Below are positions 57,701 through 64,000 of a stretch of 64,000 nt of DNA, piece after piece. Numbering within the stretch: position 1 is the stretch's first letter; the number at the start of each line of letters is the position of its first letter. The notes beneath the pieces are model-generated. The model was not told where the DNA came from. It saw only the letters and a program-made list of their open reading frames with translations, and ran no database searches. This DNA comes from Streptomyces alanosinicus (GTDB taxonomy: Bacteria; Actinomycetota; Actinomycetes; Streptomycetales; Streptomycetaceae), in the NCBI RefSeq assembly GCF_014650595.1, contig NZ_BMVG01000004.1, positions 1-64,000 of the forward strand, written 5' to 3'. A program made the translations under genes and the position numbers.

Positions 57701-58196
57701 GGTCGCGGGCGCCAAGGCGGCCACCCAGACCCCGCCGATCCTTCACCGCACCAAGTCAAGCCCGTACGGAGAGGCGACCCCGCGCGAGCCCCAGCGGATC
57801 ATCTTCGTCACCCTCGACGACTCAACCGGCCTGATAGACCTGGCTTTCTTCAGCGACAGTCAGGCCGACTGCGCTCACACGATCTTTCACAGTTGGCTGC
57901 TGCTGGTCCGCGGGAAAGTCCAACGCCGTGGGCCGCGTTCGCTCAGCGTTGTCGGCTCTGCCGCGTGGGATCTGATGGAACTGGCGGAGTTGCGCCGGTC
58001 CGGAGGTCTCGATGCTGTGGCGGACCGATTGGCGGAGCGTGAAGAGCGCCCTGCCCCTGAGGCGAGAAAGCTTGGCCGAACGATTCAAGTGGCCAATGGC
58101 GTCGAAATGGATCCATGGGCGGATCTCAGGCCCGCAGGCGGTGACTCCATGGGAGGCGGAAAGCTCTGGCATTCCAGTCCTGGAAGCGCAGGGTGA
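54738..58196 (+). CDS. dnaE2: Error-prone DNA polymerase III alpha subunit
   Basis: A 1152-residue C-family polymerase. The N-terminal PHP domain begins PGFTHLHTVSGYSLRYGASHPERL; the third histidine of the usual HLHXH is Val. Catalytic aspartates are in LPDIDIDVESARR and LLKLDVLGVRMQ. The helix-hairpin-helix region includes FGSYGFCKAHAVAFA, and an OB fold (RIIFVTLDDSTGLIDLAFF) is near the C-terminus. DnaE2 replicates across DNA lesions. ATG 54738 has GGGAGGTG upstream. The last ~130 codons are less GC-biased than the rest. It overlaps the imuB-like gene (GTGA). Confidence 0.93.
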   Translation: MPGFTHLHTVSGYSLRYGASHPERLAERACERGMDALALTDRDTLAGAVRFAKAGARAGIRPLFGVDLAVAPARAPREERRRTPVRGGAFVDESAPRVTFLARDGARGWADLCRIVTAAHRSEAASRLPWADNHGDGLTVLLGPASDVGRALAAGRPDRAAGLLAPWREVYGAALRLEAVWHGRTGTGPGSLRLAARTVGFAAEQGVRPVLSNAVRYADPGQGAVADVLDAARRLVPIDPTKELDSQEAWLKDASAMSEVAERIVEAAGYRRGAAHRLLEQTRAAAAECLVDPEDDLGIGTVHFPEPHLVGAGRRTAQRALASRAAAGMVRLGYDGRRAYWERMHHELDIIGHHGFASYFLTVAQVVDDVKEMGIRVAARGSGAGSLVNHLLGIANADPVEHGLLMERFLSKERIVLPDIDIDVESARRLEVYRAIIGRFGEERVATVSMPETYRVRHAVRDVGAALSMDPADIDRIAKSFPHIRARDARAALEELPELRRLAGEKEKYGKLWELVEGLDALPRGVAMHPCGVLLSDASLRARTPVVPTSGEGLPMSQFDKEDVEDLGLLKLDVLGVRMQSAMAHALAEVERATGERIDLDAVPAGDPATYRLIRSAETLGCFQIESPGQRDLVGRLQPSTFHDLVVDISLFRPGPVAADMVRPFIEARHGRAPVRLPHPDLEEPLKGTYGVVVFHEQIIDIVAIMTGCGRGEADRVRRGLSDPESQGRIKVWFAQQAAARGYGAETIQRTWEIVAAFGSYGFCKAHAVAFAVPTYQSAWLKAHHPAAFYAGLLTHDPGMYPKRLLLADARRRGVPILPLDVNRSAVAHCIELVSESPPRWGLRLALSDVHGISEAEAARIADGQPYASLLDFWERARPSRPLAGRLAQVGALDAFGANRRDLQLHLTELHRGARGAGGGQLPLAGGRKTASAGLPDLTSAERLSAELGVLSMDASRNLMDDHREFLGELGVVSARRLREARHGETVLVAGAKAATQTPPILHRTKSSPYGEATPREPQRIIFVTLDDSTGLIDLAFFSDSQADCAHTIFHSWLLLVRGKVQRRGPRSLSVVGSAAWDLMELAELRRSGGLDAVADRLAEREERPAPEARKLGRTIQVANGVEMDPWADLRPAGGDSMGGGKLWHSSPGSAG

Positions 58197-59170
58197 TCGA
58201 GATGGCCATTATCTATGTTCAGGCGCCAGGACCGCCTCGGGAAACATGGGAGACACTTCTTCAGGTACTGGGCGACATCACCCCGGTTGTCGAGGCCGTT
58301 CCCCCCGACGCCGCACTGGCGGATGTGAGTGGGAGCGTTCGCTATTTCGATTGCGACGCTGTTGAGATTGCGCGACTTGTGCGTGTGCGAGTGTTGGCGT
58401 TGTACGGCCTTGACTGTGCCGTCGGTGTGGCCTCCAATCCCATGCTTGCCAGGATGGCCGGGCATCACGGACCGCCAGGTGCCGTTCGCTGCATCCCGGA
58501 TACCCCACAGGGAATCTCCGGCTTTCTGAATCCAGAGCCGGTAGCGGTCCTGTACGGAGTGGGGCCGAAGACGGCTCGCGTGCTCTGTGAGTACGGGTTG
58601 GACAGCATAGGCAAGGTGGCAGGAACTTCTGAGGCCACCCTGCAGAGGATCCTGGGCGCGAAGATAGGGCGTCTTGTGCACGAACGGGCCCGTGGCATCG
58701 ATCGGACACGTGTGGTACCGCATGCTCCGCCCAAGTCGACCAGCGCTGAATTGCGATTCGACAGGCATGAGGTCGATGGGTCCGTGCGTCGCGGCGCGCT
58801 GCTTGGACTTGCCGTTGATATCGGTAGGCAATTGAGAGCGGACGGCCAGGTGGCCCGCGCGCTTACACTCACAGTCCATTATGCGGATCGGTCTACGACC
58901 ACCCGGACACGAGTGCTTCCAGAACCCACGGCCCACACTCCGGTACTGGCGGGCACCGCACAAGCGCTGCACGATGCCTTGGGACTTCAGCGGGCACGGG
59001 TAACAGCCCTTTCCCTGAGAGCCGAGGATCTGACGACCGTTCGGCTCTCCGGCCAGCAGCTCACCTTCGATCGGCAGACGGAAAGTGCCCGTCGACTTGA
59101 ACCGGTCCTCGATCGTATTGCCGCAAGATGGCCTGGCTCGGTGGGGCCGGCGACCTTCGCGCGCCCTTGA
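58193..59170 (+). CDS. imuB: Y-family polymerase-like protein (ImuB homologue), shortened catalytic part
   Basis: A 325-residue protein. It aligns with Y-family polymerases from the second catalytic block onward: VVEAVPPDAALADVSG corresponds to VEEVSIDEAFLDVTG, keeping one Asp but losing the Glu. CAVGVASNPMLARMA and the helix-hairpin-helix VAVLYGVGPKTARVLCEYGLDSIGKVA follow, then a little-finger domain. The first catalytic Asp and roughly 60 residues of palm and fingers are absent, so it cannot be an active polymerase. In mycobacteria inactive ImuB links DnaE2 to the sliding clamp. GTG 58193 overlaps dnaE2. Symbol by homology and context. Confidence 0.82.
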   Translation: MIEMAIIYVQAPGPPRETWETLLQVLGDITPVVEAVPPDAALADVSGSVRYFDCDAVEIARLVRVRVLALYGLDCAVGVASNPMLARMAGHHGPPGAVRCIPDTPQGISGFLNPEPVAVLYGVGPKTARVLCEYGLDSIGKVAGTSEATLQRILGAKIGRLVHERARGIDRTRVVPHAPPKSTSAELRFDRHEVDGSVRRGALLGLAVDIGRQLRADGQVARALTLTVHYADRSTTTRTRVLPEPTAHTPVLAGTAQALHDALGLQRARVTALSLRAEDLTTVRLSGQQLTFDRQTESARRLEPVLDRIAARWPGSVGPATFARP

Positions 59171-59235
59171 CCGCTGAGCGCCGCCGGACGCGTCCAGCGC
59201 AGGTGGCCGCGGCGACGTTCGCGGCGGTAGTCGTC

Positions 59236-60123
59236 TCACCTTCGGCGGCCGACAGAGCCGGAGATCCCTGGAGACATGAGGCTTGACGGTGTTCCGCGGC
59301 TGGGCCATGCGATGTCGTCAACGGCGAGAAACGGCTCGCCGGCCACGGTCGCGGGGGTTGCCCCGGTGAACGCCATGACGTCCCGATGCAGGTGGGACTG
59401 GTCGGCGTAGCCGGCGTCGGCCGCGACTCGGGCCGCGCCGTCACCCGCGACCAGGCGGTGGACGGCATGGTCGAAGCGGACCAGCTTCACGGCGCGCTTG
59501 GGCGGCAGGCCGAGCTGCGACCGGAACCGGGACCACAGGCGCTTACGGCTCCACCCCACCTCGGCCGCGAGTCCATCGACCCGGGCCAGGCCACGGCTGC
59601 CGATGATCCGGTGCCACGCCCAGGCCACCTCCGGGTCTACCAGCGGCCCCGCCTCATGCCGGCGGGCGAGCAGTGCGTCCGTCAACGCGAAGCGATCCTG
59701 CCACGGCGAGACATCGCCCAGTTGCTCGCGGATCCGGGACGCCTCCCGGCCCCACAGGTCCTCGAGGGACACGACGGCGCCGTCGAGGTCGGCGGGGGAG
59801 GCGCCCAGAACCGCGCGTGCGATCACCGGGGACAGGCGTACCTGCACGCACTCGACGTTCTCTCCCCGCGCCCGGACATCGCCTCCGGACCCGAACCCGG
59901 GCCCGGCGGCGATGCTTCCCCGCTGCTGCCGCCCGGCGGCACGGTCGAGGACGGGCGAGCCGGCGCCGAACTCCAGGAGCAGCGTCACGGCCGGGTGCGG
60001 GACCATCCGGAGCGCGTCCAGGTCACGGATACGGAACCCGGCCATGGTGACACCGGCCACCTGGCTGGGCCGCTGCGGGCATGCGACGTCCCACACAGCC
60101 CCACCGTGCATGAAAGTCCGCAC
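59236..60123 (-). CDS. AraC family transcriptional regulator
   Basis: A 295-residue regulator. The N-terminal ~155 residues are a sensing domain (LRMVPHPAVTLLLEFGAGSPVL; VECVQVRLSPVIARAVLGASPADL). The C-terminal AraC HTH has helices LAAEVGWSRKRLWSRFRSQLGLPPKRAVKLVRFDHAVHRLVAG and VAADAGYADQSHLHRDVMAFTGATPATV. GTG 60123 is the chosen start. It is divergent from the hydrolase/monooxygenase pair across 82 bp, the usual position of a regulator for its targets. The inducer is unknown. Confidence 0.9.
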   Translation of the reverse strand: MRTFMHGGAVWDVACPQRPSQVAGVTMAGFRIRDLDALRMVPHPAVTLLLEFGAGSPVLDRAAGRQQRGSIAAGPGFGSGGDVRARGENVECVQVRLSPVIARAVLGASPADLDGAVVSLEDLWGREASRIREQLGDVSPWQDRFALTDALLARRHEAGPLVDPEVAWAWHRIIGSRGLARVDGLAAEVGWSRKRLWSRFRSQLGLPPKRAVKLVRFDHAVHRLVAGDGAARVAADAGYADQSHLHRDVMAFTGATPATVAGEPFLAVDDIAWPSRGTPSSLMSPGISGSVGRRR

Positions 60124-60205
60124 CGTCCCATGCTAAAGGGGCCGATCCGGATGAGGGGAACATTTATCCAATCCGCCGACGGGGACCGGCGGCGACAGTG
60201 GGCTC

Positions 60206-61063
60206 ATGACTGTTTCTGACGGCGGACCGCACGTGAACGGCGGCGCCGAGGCCACCCAGAATTCGACCCTGTCGCTGGACGACGGCGACATCCACGTGTG
60301 CCAGGACGGCCCCCGCGACGCCCCCGCACTCCTGCTCATCCACGGGTCCGCATCCTCGACCCGCTCGTGGGACCCGCTGGTTCCGCTGCTGACCGGATCT
60401 CACCGCGTCATCCGGATCGACCTGCTCGGGCACGGCCGGTCGGCCAAACCGGCCGACCGCAGCTACGCGCTCCCGGACCAGGCACGCCGGGCCGGCGTGG
60501 CACTGGACCGGCTCGGCGTCGAGCATGCCGTGGTCGTAGGTCATTCCAGTGGCGGCGTGGTTGCCACCGCCCTCGCCGAACAGCGACCCGACCTGGTGAC
60601 TGCGCTCGCGCTCATCAACACCGGCCCCAGCCTGGACGCCTTCATCGCACCGCAGTCCGCCGCAATCGGACTCTCGCAGTGGCCGCCGACCGACGAGCAG
60701 CTCCGCCAGTTCGCGAGCACCGCCTTCAGCCGCGCGGGCTACCGGATCCCACCGGAGCTCCTGGACGAGGTGCGCTGTATGACCCCCCACACGCTCACCG
60801 CGACGATGCAGGCCACCCACGACTACCTGGAGCAGCAGGCGCTCCCGGACCGGCTGACGGCCCTCGGCAAGCCGCTCCTGGTGGTCTTCGGCGAGGACGA
60901 CCGCAGGTGGCGATCCTCATCCGCCGCCGACTACCGCGCCGTTCCGGGCGCGAAAGTCGAGTTGCTGCCCGGTCTCGGACACTCACCCATACTCGAGGAT
61001 CCCCCGCGGACCGCCACCCCCCTGCTGGCCTTCACCACGATCCACGCCGTACGCGTGGACTGA
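60206..61063 (+). CDS. Alpha/beta hydrolase
   Basis: A 285-residue alpha/beta-hydrolase-fold protein. The oxyanion region is LLLIHGSASSTRSW, the nucleophile elbow VVVGHSSGG (Ser near residue 113), the acid is Asp in VVFGEDDRRW and the His is in LLPGLGHSPILED. No signal peptide is visible. ATG 60206 gives MTVSDGGPHVNGG. The flavin monooxygenase follows after 18 bp, so they are likely cotranscribed and may act on the same small ester, lactone or epoxide. The substrate is unknown. Confidence 0.9.
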   Translation: MTVSDGGPHVNGGAEATQNSTLSLDDGDIHVCQDGPRDAPALLLIHGSASSTRSWDPLVPLLTGSHRVIRIDLLGHGRSAKPADRSYALPDQARRAGVALDRLGVEHAVVVGHSSGGVVATALAEQRPDLVTALALINTGPSLDAFIAPQSAAIGLSQWPPTDEQLRQFASTAFSRAGYRIPPELLDEVRCMTPHTLTATMQATHDYLEQQALPDRLTALGKPLLVVFGEDDRRWRSSSAADYRAVPGAKVELLPGLGHSPILEDPPRTATPLLAFTTIHAVRVD

Positions 61064-61081
61064 ACGACAAGGAGGGTTGCC

Positions 61082-62347
61082 ATGCGGATTCTCGTCTCCG
61101 GCGCCAGTATCGCCGGTCCGGTGCTGGCGTACTGGCTCACCAGGCACGGCTTCTCTGTCACCGTCGTCGAGCGCGCGCCGACTCCGCGCAAGACTGGTGG
61201 CCACGCGGTCGACCTGTTCCGGCCCGCGATGAACATCTCGGAGAAGATGGGCGTGCTCCCGCGCATCGAGGAGCGGGCCACCGGCACCAACCGGATGACT
61301 GTCCACCAGGAGAGCGCACGGCGTCCCGTCCGGGTGGACCTCTCCAAGATCTTCAGTGCCGCTTCCGACCGGCACGTCGAGGTCATGCGCGACGACCTGA
61401 GCGAGATCTACTACGACGCCGCGCGCGGCGACGTCGAGTACATCTTCGACGACTCGATCACCGCCATCTCGCCCGACGGCGAGGTGCGGTTCGAGAAGGC
61501 CGCACCGCACCGCTTCGACCTCGTCGTCGGCGCGGATGGGCTGCACTCCAACGTGCGCCGCCTCGTGTTCGGAGACGAGTCCCGCTTCAGCGCCTTCACC
61601 GGGGCGTACCTCGGGGTACTGACCCTGCCGAACATCTCCGCGCTCGATGGCGAGCTCCTCATGCACGTCGGCGTCGGTCGCACCGTCGGCATGTACGGCG
61701 CGCGGCATCTCGGCGACGCGCGGGCGTTGTTCCTGTTCCGGAGCGAGCGCGAGCTCGACTACCACCATCACGACGTGCCCCGGCAGAAGGAGCTGCTGCG
61801 CGGTGCGTTCGGCGGAATGCACCCTGACGTGGACGACTGGCTGGACGAGCTTGACCGCACCCCGGCGTTCTACTTCGACTCGATCACCCAGCTCCGCATG
61901 GACACCTGGTCGCGGGGGAGGGTGACGCTCGTCGGCGACGCGGGCTACTGCCCCGGCCCGGCCGTCGGCGGCAGCACCAGCCTGGCAGTCGTCGGCGCGT
62001 ACGTCCTCGCCGGGGAGCTGGCGAGGGCGGGCGGTGACCACGAGCGCGCCTTCCCCGCCTACGAGCGCGCGATGGCGCAGCACGTGCGCGGCAGCTGCGC
62101 GGCCGCGCTCAGCGCGGCGAAGACCCTGATCCCCACCTCACGCCTCGGCGTGCGGGGACTGGCCCAGGGCGCCCGCCTGATCTCCGCCCTGCCCGCGGGG
62201 CCCAGCCGCGCCCTCCTCCGTCTCACCGCCAAGAGCGCACGCCTCTACAACTCCATGACCGTCGACGACTACCTGCCGTTGCCCACCGCATCGCGAGGCC
62301 GGGACCGCCTCGCGGGCGACCCCGGAGGCGGGCTCGGGGTGGGGTGA
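61082..62347 (+). CDS. FAD-dependent monooxygenase (PHBH / TetX-like)
   Basis: A 421-residue class A flavoprotein monooxygenase. The N-terminal FAD fold is RILVSGASIAGPVLAYWLTRHGFSVTVVERAP, followed by GGHAVDLFRPAM, the DG motif FDLVVGADGLHSNVRR and the GD motif RVTLVGDAGYCPGPAVGGSTSLAVVGAYVLAGEL. Relatives hydroxylate aromatic compounds or tetracyclines. ATG 61082 has a strong AAGGAGGG (61069-61076). With the divergent AraC gene it forms a small catabolic or detoxification unit. Specific resistance activity is only a possibility. Confidence 0.9.
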   Translation: MRILVSGASIAGPVLAYWLTRHGFSVTVVERAPTPRKTGGHAVDLFRPAMNISEKMGVLPRIEERATGTNRMTVHQESARRPVRVDLSKIFSAASDRHVEVMRDDLSEIYYDAARGDVEYIFDDSITAISPDGEVRFEKAAPHRFDLVVGADGLHSNVRRLVFGDESRFSAFTGAYLGVLTLPNISALDGELLMHVGVGRTVGMYGARHLGDARALFLFRSERELDYHHHDVPRQKELLRGAFGGMHPDVDDWLDELDRTPAFYFDSITQLRMDTWSRGRVTLVGDAGYCPGPAVGGSTSLAVVGAYVLAGELARAGGDHERAFPAYERAMAQHVRGSCAAALSAAKTLIPTSRLGVRGLAQGARLISALPAGPSRALLRLTAKSARLYNSMTVDDYLPLPTASRGRDRLAGDPGGGLGVG

Positions 62348-62425
62348 GGAGTGCTCGCCGCCTTGCTGCCAGCCCGGGTGGGTTGGGCAAGGGCAGTGTT
62401 GCTTGGACGTGGGGCAGAGCCCTGA

Positions 62426-64000
62426 TCAGGGACGAGGTAGGAAAGAAGGGATCCCGAGGTCGACTGAGCGGCCCGGTTGCTCAGATCTCAGGGCCTGCTT
62501 CCGTTTTTCGCGCAGGAACTGCAGCGTGAGGTCGATGCCTTCGATCTCACCCAGCCAGCCCTCGGTCTCTGCTTGCTTCCGGCGGGCTTCTAGATCCTCT
62601 TCCAATTCGTTGAGACGTGACAGCATCTTGGGATTCACCTGAAGCATTGGGCACCGCAGACAAGCGTGCTCATGCTGGCAAGGGGTGCCGTAGGGGCGGG
62701 CGCAATTTCCAAGTTCGACCTTGCGGCGGTCGAAGTGCTCTTGGAACTCGTCCCACTCATCGGACGTTGCCGATCGGTACTCTTCGACAGGGCGTACGGC
62801 CCGACGGCGAGCCAGGTATTCCTGATAGTGGCGTACGACATCCTCGTTGAAGACGGCTACATAGCCGCCGGTGGTCTCGATGTTCAAGTGGCCCAGCAGT
62901 GCCGCACCGATATGGATGGGGAGCCCGTTGTTGACGATCTCGGTGGCGAACAGCCGGCGGAAATCATGGGGGGCGAACGTCAGGCCGACGAAGGCCGGGT
63001 TCGACTCGGCGAGTTCGCGGCAGAGCGTCCTGATCCGATTGGCGATGGTGTTAGGGCTGATCACGCCTCGGCCGCCCCGTGAGCCACGTTGGAACAGGAA
63101 AGGCATGGATGCAGACCACTGTCGCTCGTGCGCATCATAGCGCTGAGTAAGAGGAACAGACCTTCGCTCTTCGGTGATATGGCGGCGAATCACCGATGCG
63201 ATCACATGGAAAAGCTCTGCCGACATGGGGATGACGCGCTCTCGGTCGGTTTTCGATGGCGCGATGACCAGGAGGGCGACCACCTCGCCGTTCGGCCTCT
63301 GGTACTGCCGGATGCTGAGCTGCGTCAGCTCGACAAGTTCCTCGATCCGGACCCCGCTCAGCCTCAGTGTCTCCACGTAGGCCCAATCCCAGCAGGCGTC
63401 CTCTTCTGCTCCTTCAGCATGGATTATTTCGCCGGTGGCGAGGTCCTCCACACGCACCGGCGCTTTGGAATGGCGAGCCTTTGCCTGGTCAGCTTGGCTG
63501 TTCGTCCGGCGGTAGGAGCGGCCGGCATGAGTGAACTCCTCGCCGAGCGGGATAGCCGCTGCGGCCTGGAGCAGGGCGCGCGACTTCCTGTGCTTCTCCT
63601 CCACATGCTCAACCAGCGTGGGCAGAAGCGGCTGCCGTTCACGAATGCGGTTGTCGGTCCGTTCCTTCGCCCTGCGGCGGCCGCTTCGCGCGGACCGCAC
63701 CTCGTGCCGGGGGACAGGGCACGGTACTGCCCAGACGCCCCACCGTTCCGGCTCTTCAAGAGCCCAGCTCTGCAGATCAAGGTAGAAACCCCGGACCTGG
63801 AGGAGGAGGGAGTCCAGGGTCCGGCGCGGTTGATCCCGCTCCTTCCCGACAAAGCTGACCTCTTCCCTCCACTTCTGGTAGACATCGTTTGACAAGCTGA
63901 GGTCGGCTTGCTCGGGCGCGATCGCCTCGATTTTCTGCCAGAACACAGAGACCAGAAGCTGTGCCAAGCCGGTCAGCGCGCTGTAGTCGAGCTCGGTTCG
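62426..64000 (-). CDS. Tyrosine recombinase/integrase, 5' end outside window
   Basis: The frame is open to the window edge, so the N-terminus is missing; over 520 residues are visible. Catalytic residues of the tyrosine recombinase fold are Arg in LRLSGVRIEELVEL, Lys in APSKTDRERVIPM, HXXR in FAPHDFRRLFATE, the second His in LLGHLNIETTGGY and the nucleophile Tyr in TTGGYVAVF. A C-terminal cluster CQHEHACLRCPML could bind zinc; such tails occur in recombinases of multi-recombinase transposon modules, as I recall. Base use is less GC-rich than in neighbouring housekeeping genes, which suggests transfer. No attachment site was identified. Confidence 0.9.
   Translation of the reverse strand, partial: RTELDYSALTGLAQLLVSVFWQKIEAIAPEQADLSLSNDVYQKWREEVSFVGKERDQPRRTLDSLLLQVRGFYLDLQSWALEEPERWGVWAVPCPVPRHEVRSARSGRRRAKERTDNRIRERQPLLPTLVEHVEEKHRKSRALLQAAAAIPLGEEFTHAGRSYRRTNSQADQAKARHSKAPVRVEDLATGEIIHAEGAEEDACWDWAYVETLRLSGVRIEELVELTQLSIRQYQRPNGEVVALLVIAPSKTDRERVIPMSAELFHVIASVIRRHITEERRSVPLTQRYDAHERQWSASMPFLFQRGSRGGRGVISPNTIANRIRTLCRELAESNPAFVGLTFAPHDFRRLFATEIVNNGLPIHIGAALLGHLNIETTGGYVAVFNEDVVRHYQEYLARRRAVRPVEEYRSATSDEWDEFQEHFDRRKVELGNCARPYGTPCQHEHACLRCPMLQVNPKMLSRLNELEEDLEARRKQAETEGWLGEIEGIDLTLQFLREKRKQALRSEQPGRSVDLGIPSFLPRP

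Noticed and set aside
62348..62425. tRNA or attachment site next to the integrase
   Set aside because: No cloverleaf, CCA-end or T-loop consensus was found, and no direct repeat partner is visible in the window.

Overview
The window is a stretch of actinobacterial chromosome, almost certainly Streptomyces. It is very GC-rich, has many GTG and TTG starts and overlapping stop/start codons, and carries Streptomyces-type genes: twin streptogrisin-like proteases, a SepF-like protein beside an acyl-CoA dehydrogenase, dnaE2 with a Y-family partner, and an Rpf/LysM protein. From memory the order resembles, in reverse, the core region of the S. coelicolor chromosome between about SCO1793 and SCO1738; this was not checked. 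No tRNA, rRNA or CRISPR array was recognised.

Layout. 1-6.7 kb: a partial TPR-like gene, a DUF1015 gene, a HAD phosphatase, and an iron-siderophore ABC uptake operon (two FecCD permeases and an ATPase) under a DmdR/IdeR-type iron box. 6.4-10.6 kb: an SCP2-like protein, then a small protein, tlyA, nadK and recN, closely packed. 11-17 kb: a glycosyltransferase, a PucR-type regulator, a berberine-bridge-type FAD oxidoreductase and a GH15 glucoamylase/trehalase. 17.6-28.4 kb: pyrG, a Nudix hydrolase, an ATPase/TPR regulator-like protein, alanine dehydrogenase, then an orphan parA, a ribbon-helix-helix-like protein, scpA, scpB and a large-subunit pseudouridine synthase. This is a chromosome segregation and condensation cluster. 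28.5-30.4 kb: two related predicted nucleotidyltransferases facing each other with overlapping 3' ends, and a Tat-type Rieske lipoprotein. 30.5-35 kb: aroH, tyrA, cmk, a PlsC-like acyltransferase and der, mostly with overlapping or near-contiguous ends.

35-46 kb: small conserved proteins, an Rpf/LysM secreted muralytic protein, an I78 inhibitor-like protein, a PAP2 phosphatase, a polytopic membrane glycosyltransferase-like protein, an MFS exporter, an acyl-CoA dehydrogenase, a SepF-like protein and a DUF5685-like protein with a strikingly cysteine-rich tail. 46-52 kb: the most interesting locus. A polar-amino-acid-type binding protein is preceded by an unannotated 23-residue leader peptide ending Cys-Ser-Cys-stop. 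It diverges from a permease / FAD-NAD(P)-binding protein / ATPase / luciferase-like monooxygenase operon. This reads as cysteine-attenuated uptake and oxidative breakdown of an organosulfur compound. 52-54.5 kb: two streptogrisin-family proteases in tandem.

54.6-64 kb: an SOS-type mutasome unit (LexA-like box, dnaE2, and an imuB-like gene with a shortened and degenerate catalytic part), followed by a more accessory-looking block: an AraC regulator divergent from an alpha/beta hydrolase and an FAD monooxygenase, then the 3' part of a tyrosine recombinase running off the right edge. Codon and base use becomes less GC-biased from the end of dnaE2 onward and again in the recombinase, consistent with exchange at this end.
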